From an uncultured Actinomycetes bacterium (GTDB lineage Bacteria > Actinomycetota > Thermoleophilia > Gaiellales > Gaiellaceae): a stretch of 6,624 nucleotides of DNA. Within the stretch, counting starts at the first letter, position 1. Each line of letters opens with the position of its first letter. Below are positions 1 through 6,280 of this stretch, in pieces. The DNA is taken from the NCBI GenBank assembly GCA_903930195.1, contig CAIYXH010000113.1:1-6624 (forward strand), written 5' to 3'. Both the position numbers and the translations under genes were made by a program. The notes beneath the pieces are model-generated. The model did no database searches. It was not told the DNA's origin and worked only from the letters and a program-made list of their open reading frames with translations.

Positions 1-1
1 C

Positions 2-1367
<1,366 letters not shown>

Positions 1368-1369
<2 letters not shown>

Positions 1370-1373
1370 GAGA
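1368..1373 (+). promoter_or_regulatory. Ribosome binding site of atpG overlapping the atpA stop
   Basis: The sequence AGGAGA begins inside the atpA stop codon TAG (1367-1369) and lies 7 bases before the GTG at 1381. It decides the atpG start: a longer in-frame reading back to 1132 would overlap atpA and has no family support. The overlap suggests that ribosomes finishing atpA help initiation on atpG. Confidence 0.8.
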
Positions 1374-1380
1374 CCGGCGC

Positions 1381-2274
1381 GTGGCCTCGACCCAGGACCT
1401 GAAGCGGCGCGTCCGCTCGATCTCGAACACGCGCAAGCTGACGCGCGCGATGGAGCTCGTCGCCTCGGCGCGGCTCCGGCGCGCGCAGCAGCGCATCGAG
1501 TCGATGCGGCCGTACGCCGACCGGATGCTCGAGCTGATGGCGGGGACCGCGCAGGCGGCCGGTGCCGTCAAGCTGCCGCTCCTCGACCGGCGCGAGAGCA
1601 TCAAGACGATCGCGATCGTCCCGGTGACGGGCGACCGCGGTCTCGCCGGTGCGTTCAACGCCCAGGTGCTGCGTCGTGCGTTCGCGCTCCAGCGTGAGGC
1701 AGAGGCGGAGGGCAAGACCGTCCGCTTCTTCACCTCGGGCAAGAAGGCCCAGTCGACGGTGCGCTTCCGCGGCTTCGACCTGGCCGGCTCCTGGACCGGG
1801 TTCAGCGACCGGCCGGCCTACAGCGATGCCCAGGCGATCGCGCATGCCGTCGCCGAGGCGTACGTGAACGGCGAGGTCGACCAGGTCGTCCTCGTCTACA
1901 ACGCGTTCGTCTCGCCGCTCGTGCAGACGGTGACGGTCGGCGAGGTGCTGCCGATCCCGACCGAGGTGCTCGAGGCGCAGACGAAGGAGGACGAGGAGGT
2001 CCATAGCGGGCCTGTCGACTTCTTCTTCGAGCCGGAGCCGCGGGAGATCCTCGAGCGGCTGCTGCCGGTCTACGTCGAGACGCTGCTCTACCGGGCGCTG
2101 CTCGAGTCCGCCGCGTCCGAGCAGGGCGCCCGGATGACCGCGATGCGGAACGCCTCCAAGGCCTCCGGTGAGCTGATCGACACGCTCACGCTCGCGATGA
2201 ACCGTGCCCGTCAGGCCGAGATCACCCAGGAGATCCTGGAAGTGGTTTCGGGTGCTGACGCCTTGACGCAGTAG
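1381..2274 (+). CDS. atpG: F1Fo ATP synthase subunit gamma
   Basis: This is the central rotor shaft of F1, which turns inside the alpha/beta ring and couples proton flow through Fo to ATP synthesis. The 297-residue product has normal family length. The N-terminal helix carries the hallmark LKRRVRSISNTRKLTRAMELVASARLRRAQ (residues 7-36). The central Rossmann-like region includes TGDRGLAGAFN (83-93), matching the family SSDRGLCGGLN. The C-terminal helix carries ASEQGARMTAMRNASKAS (245-262) and NRARQAEITQEILEVVSGA (274-292). It has no chloroplast-type redox insertion. The GTG start at 1381 is set by the ribosome binding site overlapping the atpA stop and by the match to the usual short N-terminus before the first helix. 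It is co-transcribed with atpA. The expected atpD and atpC are not found downstream: the next gene is a transporter permease with its own apparent promoter. Confidence 0.97.
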   Translation: MASTQDLKRRVRSISNTRKLTRAMELVASARLRRAQQRIESMRPYADRMLELMAGTAQAAGAVKLPLLDRRESIKTIAIVPVTGDRGLAGAFNAQVLRRAFALQREAEAEGKTVRFFTSGKKAQSTVRFRGFDLAGSWTGFSDRPAYSDAQAIAHAVAEAYVNGEVDQVVLVYNAFVSPLVQTVTVGEVLPIPTEVLEAQTKEDEEVHSGPVDFFFEPEPREILERLLPVYVETLLYRALLESAASEQGARMTAMRNASKASGELIDTLTLAMNRARQAEITQEILEVVSGADALTQ

Positions 2275-2299
2275 CCGTCTTTGCAGGGGTTTCGCGGTG

Positions 2300-2321
2300 T
2301 TTGCGCCGTCACCGGCGCAAA
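2300..2321 (+). terminator. Perfect 9-bp inverted repeat after atpG (terminator or operator)
   Basis: TTTGCGCCG (2300-2308) is exactly complementary to CGGCGCAAA (2313-2321) around a TCAC loop. It starts 26 bases after the atpG stop, a good position for ending the atp transcript. No T-run follows (the next bases are TTGCGACATT), so it is not a classical intrinsic terminator, although high-GC bacteria often use hairpins without a T-tract. It also lies just upstream of the predicted -10 box at 2336-2341, over the -35 zone, so it could equally be a protein-binding operator. The repeat is directly visible; its function is inferred. Confidence 0.5.
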
Positions 2322-2335
2322 TTGCGACATTCGCC

Positions 2336-2341
2336 TATACT
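2336..2341 (+). promoter_or_regulatory. Predicted -10 box of the transporter operon promoter
   Basis: TATACT differs from the sigma-70 family consensus TATAAT at one position and stands out in very G+C-rich DNA. It lies 46 bases before the ATG at 2388, leaving room for a transcription start near 2348 and a 5' leader of about 40 bases. No convincing -35 hexamer is found at 16-18 bases spacing: that zone falls inside the inverted repeat at 2300-2321. The promoter may therefore depend on an activator or on another sigma factor. Confidence 0.5.
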
Positions 2342-2364
2342 GCCGCGGCATGCCGGTCCCGGCA
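2341..2364 (+). promoter_or_regulatory. Cluster of alternating TGCCG/CGGCA half-sites over the predicted start of transcription
   Basis: The palindrome TGCCGCGGCA (2341-2350) is followed directly by TGCCGG-TC-CCGGCA (2351-2364), and the junction CGGCATGCCG (2346-2355) is itself palindromic. Half-sites therefore begin at 2341, 2346, 2351 and 2360 in alternating orientation. The cluster overlaps the last base of the -10 box and the likely transcription start, as a repressor operator would. The second unit could also form a short hairpin in the leader RNA. The palindromes are seen; the regulatory role is inferred. Confidence 0.4.
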
Positions 2365-2371
2365 CAGGTTC

Positions 2372-2380
2372 AGGAGGGGG
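2372..2380 (+). promoter_or_regulatory. Ribosome binding site of the DppC-type permease
   Basis: AGGAGGGGG lies 7 bases before the ATG at 2388 (10 bases if only AGGAGG is counted). It fixes the start at 2388 rather than at the in-frame TTG at 2301, which lies inside the inverted repeat and has no such signal. Confidence 0.8.
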
Positions 2381-2387
2381 CCCGCCG

Positions 2388-3335
2388 ATGACGGCGGTTC
2401 CCGCTCAGGCTCCGGCGGCATACGTCAGCAGGAGTGCGCGCCAGCTTTTCTGGGAGCGCTTCCGTGAGGACAAGGCCGCCCTGCTCGGGCTCGCCGTGCT
2501 CGGGCTGATGGTCGTGATCGCCACGGTCGGTGCACCGCTCGTCGCGAAGATCGTCGGCCATCCGGTCGGCACGGCCTATCCGGCGACCGAGCTCGACGAG
2601 TTCGGGATCCCGAGGGGCATCACCGGCAAGTTCTGGTTCGGCGCCGACGCCCACGGCCGCGACCTGCTCGTCCGCACGCTCTACGGCGCGCGCACCTCGC
2701 TGATCGTCGGCCTGGCGGCCACGGGCATCGCCGTCACGATCGGGATGATCGTCGGTCTGCTCGCCGGGTTCTACGGCGGCTGGGTCGACACGGGGCTCTC
2801 GCGCATCGGTGACGTGATGCTGTCGCTGCCGCAGCTCTTGATCGCCGTCGGCATCGTCGCCTCGTGCAGCCTCCAGGGCTGCATCGGCGGGATCATCCAG
2901 CCGGGGATGCGCGTGGTGATCGGCGTGATCGCGCTCTTCACCTGGCCGTACATCGCCCGCGTGGTGCGCAGCTTCACGCTCGCGGTCAAGGAGCGGGAGT
3001 TCGTCGAGGCAAGCCGCTCGCTGGGCGCCACCGACCGGCGGATCATCATCTCCGAGGTGATGCCGAACCTGATCGGGCCGATCATCGTCTTCACGACGCT
3101 CGTGATCCCGCAGAACATCCTCTTCGAAGCGTCGCTCTCCTACCTCGGAGTCGGCGAGTCACCCTCGGTTGCGTCGTGGGGTGGACTGCTGAACGATGCG
3201 ACGCAGAACGGGAATTACCAGACCGCCTGGTGGCTCATGGTCTTTCCAGGGCTCTTTCTGGTGATGACGACGCTGGCGTTCAATCTCGTGGGGGATGGCC
3301 TCCGCGATGCACTCGATGTACGGACGGATCATTAG
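2388..3335 (+). CDS. dppC: Dipeptide/oligopeptide/nickel-type ABC transporter permease, DppC/OppC family
   Basis: This is one of the two membrane subunits of a peptide/nickel-type ABC importer; it pairs with the DppB-type subunit encoded at 5315 to form the channel. The product has 315 residues, close to family length (about 300). The N-terminus carries the OppC-type FWERFREDKAALLGL (21-35), leading into the first membrane segment (about 31-57). The family signature FGADAHGRDLLVRTLYGARTSL is at 84-105. Further hydrophobic segments lie near 106-128, 143-160, 176-194, 226-248 and 281-301. The EAA loop that contacts the ATPase is EASRSLGATDRRIIISEVMPN (207-227), and the end VGDGLRDALD is typical. 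Compared with typical DppC proteins there appears to be an extra stretch around 160-175 containing C160 and C165. The gene starts the transporter operon, which is unusual because DppC normally follows DppB. The symbol denotes family; the substrate is unknown. Confidence 0.93.
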   Translation: MTAVPAQAPAAYVSRSARQLFWERFREDKAALLGLAVLGLMVVIATVGAPLVAKIVGHPVGTAYPATELDEFGIPRGITGKFWFGADAHGRDLLVRTLYGARTSLIVGLAATGIAVTIGMIVGLLAGFYGGWVDTGLSRIGDVMLSLPQLLIAVGIVASCSLQGCIGGIIQPGMRVVIGVIALFTWPYIARVVRSFTLAVKEREFVEASRSLGATDRRIIISEVMPNLIGPIIVFTTLVIPQNILFEASLSYLGVGESPSVASWGGLLNDATQNGNYQTAWWLMVFPGLFLVMTTLAFNLVGDGLRDALDVRTDH

Positions 3336-3361
3336 CCAGTGCGGGTCGTGGCATTTGGATA

Positions 3362-3367
3362 CATACT
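3362..3367 (+). promoter_or_regulatory. Weak candidate -10 box before the binding-protein gene
   Basis: CATACT, within ATACATACTGTC, resembles the TATACTG of the upstream promoter (2336-2342) and lies 58 bases before the binding-protein start. No -35 element is recognisable 16-18 bases upstream. It could give the binding protein extra transcription, but the match may be chance in a slightly A+T-richer spacer. Confidence 0.22.
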
Positions 3368-3387
3368 GTCTCGCTTCATTGCAAACT

Positions 3388-3405
3388 CCGCACTTTCCGG
3401 TGCGG
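3388..3405 (+). repeat. Stem-loop directly before the binding-protein ribosome binding site
   Basis: CCGCAC (3388-3393) pairs perfectly with GTGCGG (3400-3405) around TTTCCG; a T-G wobble can extend the stem to 7 bp with a TTCC loop. The stem ends one base before the AAGGAGGG at 3407. It leaves the ribosome binding site exposed rather than covered, so a role as a leader hairpin or 5' stabiliser of the binding-protein message is plausible. It does not look like a terminator because no T-run follows. Confidence 0.45.
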
Positions 3406-3406
3406 C

Positions 3407-3414
3407 AAGGAGGG
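3407..3414 (+). promoter_or_regulatory. Strong ribosome binding site of the binding-protein gene
   Basis: AAGGAGGG is a near-perfect match to the anti-Shine-Dalgarno sequence and lies 10 bases before the GTG at 3425. It fixes that start, which gives a clean signal peptide. The frame is open further upstream to 2864, but that part overlaps dppC and is only a shadow. Confidence 0.8.
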
Positions 3415-3424
3415 AATATCAACC

Positions 3425-5254
3425 GTGAAAAGACACCGTAAGCTTGGTGTGGCGGTCGGGCTTGCAGTGGCCCTGACCGTGGTCATGGCGGTCGCCGCTT
3501 CGGCGTCGACGCACCAGACCTCGTCGGTCAAGGCCGGGGGCACGCTGAACGTCGGCTGGGAGGCGTCGTTCGGCTTCACCGACAACTTCGATCCGACAGG
3601 CGAGTACCTCGGTGACGCCTGGGGCATCTACTCGAACCTGCTCCTGCGCACCCTGGTCGGGTACAACCACGTCGCGAACGGCCCGGGCAACGTGCTCGTG
3701 CCGGATATCGCCACGACCGTTCCGAAGCCGACCGACGGCGGCCTCACGTACACGTATCACCTCAAGTCGGGCATCAAGTTCAGCCCGCCGGTGAATCGTG
3801 CCGTGACCTCGGCCGACATCAAGTACGCGCTCGACCGCCTTGCCAATCCGAAGGATGGCGGCGAGTACGGCTTCTACTACGCCGGAATCAAGGGCTGGGC
3901 CGCAGTCGCTGCCGGCAAGGCGAAGACGATCTCCGGTGTCTCGACGCCGAATGCCTCCACGATCGTCATCCACCTGACGAAGCCGAACGGTGGCTTCAAC
4001 TACGCGATGGCGATGCCGGCCACGAGCCCGATGCCGGTCGAGGTCGCGAAGTGCTTCGAGGGCAAGCCGGGCGCCTACAGCGCCGACCTCGTCTCGACGG
4101 CGGGCTACATGATCGCCGGCATGGACAAGGTCGACGACTCGTCGTGCGCGGCGTTGAAGCCGGCTTCCGGCTTCAACCCGAAGACGAACCTGGATCTCGT
4201 TCGCAATCCGAACTACGACCAGGCGACCGACTCGAAGGCGGCCCGCGAGAACCTCGTGGACGCGGTCAACTTCACCGTTGACTCGAGCTCGGACGACATC
4301 TTCAACAAGATCGAGAACGGCGACCTCGACATGGCTACGTCGAGCATCCCGCCGGCGGTCCTGAAGAAGTACTCGACCTCGTCGAGCCTGAAGCAGTACT
4401 TCCACCAGAACTCCGGTGACCGCACCTGGTACATCACGATGAACCTCACCCAGGCGCCGTTCGACGATATCCACGTGCGCAAGGCGCTCAACTACATCAT
4501 CGACAAGACCGCGATGGTGCAGGCGTGGGGCGGTCCCACGATCGGCACGGTGGCGACGCACATCGCGCCGCCGAGCATGATCCCGCAGGAGGCGAACTAC
4601 AACCCGTACAAGACGCCCGGCAACAACGGCAGCCTCGCGCTCGCCAAGAAGGCCATGATGGGCTCGAAGTACGACACCTCCAAGAACGGCATGTGCGACG
4701 CGTCGGCCTGTAAGAACGTCCTGTTCGTCTCGGACGTCCGCGCGGTCGACACGGCGATGTGGCCGGTCATCGAGGCCGATGCCAAGAAGATCGGCATCAC
4801 CTTCAAGCTGCGCAGCGTCACGCCGGCGTACCCGGTGATCAACACCCCGAAGAACAACGTGCCGATCTCGGATCGCTCGGGCTGGGGCAAGGACTACGCG
4901 GACCCGCTGACGTTCTTCAACCCGCTGTTCGACGGTCGCACGATCCTCGCCGAGGGCAATGAGAACTACTCCCTCGTCGGCATCACGAAGGCGATGGCGG
5001 CGAAGGTCGGCGCCACCGGCGACCTGAGCAACATCCCGAGCGTCGATGCACAGATCGACAAGTGCACCGCGACGGCCGGGGCAGCTCGCTTCACCTGCTA
5101 CGCGAACCTCGACAAGACCCTCATGACGAAGGTCGTGCCGTGGGTTCCGTACCTCTGGTCGAGCGTGACCCGCATCACCAGCACCAACGTGACGAAGTAC
5201 GTGTTCGATCAGTTCGGCACGACTCCGGCATACGCCCACATCGCGGTGAAATAG
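3425..5254 (+). CDS. ABC transporter solute-binding protein, family 5 (peptide/nickel type), secreted
   Basis: This is the extracytoplasmic receptor that captures the substrate (peptides, nickel or other small solutes in this family) and delivers it to the DppB/DppC-type permease. The product has 609 residues, somewhat longer than the usual 500-550. A signal peptide is clear: basic KRHRK (2-6), hydrophobic core about 7-25, and a likely signal peptidase I site after ASA (25-27). There is no lipobox cysteine. Family motifs include LTYTYHLKSGIKF (107-119) followed by TSADIKYALDRL (128-139), DDIHVRKALNYIIDKTAMV (347-365), and GWGKDYADPLTFFNPLF (486-502), which correspond to conserved strands and hinge regions of SBP_bac_5. 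Six cysteines (210, 241, 424, 429, 546, 558) fall in three pairs that could form disulfides outside the cell. The gene lies between the two permease genes, flanked by RNA hairpins. The substrate cannot be told from sequence. Confidence 0.95.
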   Translation: MKRHRKLGVAVGLAVALTVVMAVAASASTHQTSSVKAGGTLNVGWEASFGFTDNFDPTGEYLGDAWGIYSNLLLRTLVGYNHVANGPGNVLVPDIATTVPKPTDGGLTYTYHLKSGIKFSPPVNRAVTSADIKYALDRLANPKDGGEYGFYYAGIKGWAAVAAGKAKTISGVSTPNASTIVIHLTKPNGGFNYAMAMPATSPMPVEVAKCFEGKPGAYSADLVSTAGYMIAGMDKVDDSSCAALKPASGFNPKTNLDLVRNPNYDQATDSKAARENLVDAVNFTVDSSSDDIFNKIENGDLDMATSSIPPAVLKKYSTSSSLKQYFHQNSGDRTWYITMNLTQAPFDDIHVRKALNYIIDKTAMVQAWGGPTIGTVATHIAPPSMIPQEANYNPYKTPGNNGSLALAKKAMMGSKYDTSKNGMCDASACKNVLFVSDVRAVDTAMWPVIEADAKKIGITFKLRSVTPAYPVINTPKNNVPISDRSGWGKDYADPLTFFNPLFDGRTILAEGNENYSLVGITKAMAAKVGATGDLSNIPSVDAQIDKCTATAGAARFTCYANLDKTLMTKVVPWVPYLWSSVTRITSTNVTKYVFDQFGTTPAYAHIAVK

Positions 5255-5268
5255 CGATCGAAGCGACT

Positions 5269-5304
5269 CGAGCCTCCGGAGCGCCTCGGCGCTCCGGAGG
5301 CTCG
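5269..5304 (+). terminator. Perfect 17-bp stem-loop between the binding-protein gene and dppB (partial terminator or mRNA stabiliser)
   Basis: Bases 5269-5285 are fully complementary to 5288-5304. In RNA this gives a 16-bp stem capped by a CUCG tetraloop (5285-5288). Each arm contains the self-complementary CTCCGGAG (5274-5281 and 5292-5299). The stem begins 14 bases after the binding-protein stop and ends 10 bases before the dppB ATG. The sequence after it, CTCTTCAGCG, is only mildly T-rich, so termination is probably partial. Hairpins in this position commonly let the binding protein be expressed above the membrane subunits, by stopping some transcripts or by protecting the upstream message from 3' decay. 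The structure is certain from sequence; the function is inferred. Confidence 0.75.
5296..5300 (+). promoter_or_regulatory. Only Shine-Dalgarno-like sequence for dppB, buried in the hairpin
   Basis: GGAGG lies 14 bases before the ATG at 5315, farther than usual, and is entirely within the 3' arm of the 17-bp hairpin. Nothing closer to the ATG resembles a ribosome binding site. Either dppB is translated weakly and limited by this fold, or initiation depends on ribosomes arriving from the binding-protein gene, or it is independent of a Shine-Dalgarno sequence. Confidence 0.4.
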
Positions 5305-5314
5305 CTCTTCAGCG

Positions 5315-6280
5315 ATGCTCTTCTACATCTCACGCCGCCTCGTCTGGACGATCGTCGTCCTCCTGGCCGTGCTCTTCATCACCTTCGCGGTCTTCTATCT
5401 GCTGCCGGATGGCGACCCTGCGCTGCGGTTCGCCGGCAAGCAGCCGACTCCCCAGGAGTTGGCGCTGATCCGGCACCGCCTGCATCTCGACAAGGCCTGG
5501 TACATCGAGTTCGGCTACTTCGTCAAGAATTTCGCCACCGGTGACTCCCACGGGTGGCCGGGCCTCGGCGACGACTACGGGAGCTACACGTCCGTGCGCA
5601 GCGAGATCATCCAGTACGCGCCGACGACCCTGTTCCTCGTCGGCGGCGCCGCCACGATCTGGCTGACCCTCGGGGTGAGCATCGGCGTCCTCTCGGCGAT
5701 CAAACGCCGGACCATCATCGACCGGCTCGCGATGGGATTCGCGCTCTTCGGGATCTCCGCGCCGGTCTTCTGGCTCGGCCTCGTCGGGTCGTACGTCTTC
5801 TGGCTCAAGCTGCACTGGGTCGGCAGCTCGGGCTACGAGCCGTTATCCCGGGGAGTGGGCGTGTGGTTCTCGCACCTCATTCTCCCGTGGATCGTGCTCT
5901 CGCTGCTCTTCATCGCGGTCTACGCGCGGATGACGCGAAACACGCTCCTCGAGACCCTCGGCGAGGACTACATCCGCACGGCGCGCGCCAAGGGCGTGCC
6001 GGAGCGAACCGTCATCTTCAAGCACGCGCTCCGTTCGACGCTGATCCCGATCGCGACGCTGTTCGGGCTCGACGTGGCGCTCCTGATCGGCGGCGCGATC
6101 ATCACCGAGACGGTGTTCAACCTGCACGGGCTCGGCTGGCTCGCGATCACGTCCGTCCAGGGGCAGGATCTGCCGACCGTGCTCGGCGTGGTGCTCTGCA
6201 CCGCGACCTCGGTCGCGGTCATGAACCTCGTCGTCGACATCCTCTACGCCTTCCTCGACCCGAGGATCCGGTACCAGTGA
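5315..6280 (+). CDS. dppB: Dipeptide/oligopeptide/nickel-type ABC transporter permease, DppB/OppB family
   Basis: This is the second membrane subunit of the importer and the partner of the DppC-type permease at 2388. The product has 321 residues, normal for the family. The N-terminus MLFYISRRLVWTIVVLLAVLFITFAVFYLLPDGDP (1-35) is the classic DppB opening: a basic RR followed by the first membrane segment, ending in P-x-GDP. Further hydrophobic segments lie near 103-127, 138-165, 186-204, 243-267 and 286-315. The EAA loop for ATPase contact is LGEDYIRTARAKGVPERTVIFKHALR (215-240), and the end FLDPRIRY is typical. The ATG at 5315 is chosen because it matches the family N-terminus and no alternative start lies between it and the preceding stop. 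Its ribosome binding site is poor and lies within a hairpin. The ATPase gene overlaps its stop codon, so the two are probably translationally coupled. Confidence 0.95.
   Translation: MLFYISRRLVWTIVVLLAVLFITFAVFYLLPDGDPALRFAGKQPTPQELALIRHRLHLDKAWYIEFGYFVKNFATGDSHGWPGLGDDYGSYTSVRSEIIQYAPTTLFLVGGAATIWLTLGVSIGVLSAIKRRTIIDRLAMGFALFGISAPVFWLGLVGSYVFWLKLHWVGSSGYEPLSRGVGVWFSHLILPWIVLSLLFIAVYARMTRNTLLETLGEDYIRTARAKGVPERTVIFKHALRSTLIPIATLFGLDVALLIGGAIITETVFNLHGLGWLAITSVQGQDLPTVLGVVLCTATSVAVMNLVVDILYAFLDPRIRYQ
6263..6266 (+). promoter_or_regulatory. Ribosome binding site of the ATPase gene
   Basis: AGGA lies 10 bases before the GTG at 6277 but 19 bases before the alternative in-frame ATG at 6286. It therefore favours the GTG start, which overlaps the dppB stop as GTGA. 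Confidence 0.5.

Noticed and set aside
2301..2387. Earlier TTG start for the DppC-type permease
   Set aside because: It begins inside the inverted repeat, lies upstream of the predicted promoter, and lacks a ribosome binding site; the ATG at 2388 has one.
2864..3424. Upstream in-frame extension of the binding-protein gene overlapping dppC
   Set aside because: The extension translates to low-complexity text overlapping a well-supported permease. The GTG at 3425 has a strong ribosome binding site and gives a proper signal peptide.
3419..5239. Antisense open frame of 606 codons covering the binding-protein gene
   Set aside because: It mirrors a high-GC gene in the opposite strand, its translation is rich in Arg, Val, Asp and His with no family motif, and it has no suitable start signal. 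The + strand gene has clear motifs.
5252..5317. Possible readthrough fusion of the binding protein and DppB, since both are in the same frame with no further stop in the 20 codons between them
   Set aside because: The linker has no conserved character, it includes the hairpin, and DppB has a normal family N-terminus at its own ATG. Chance absence of stops over 20 codons is common in high-GC DNA.
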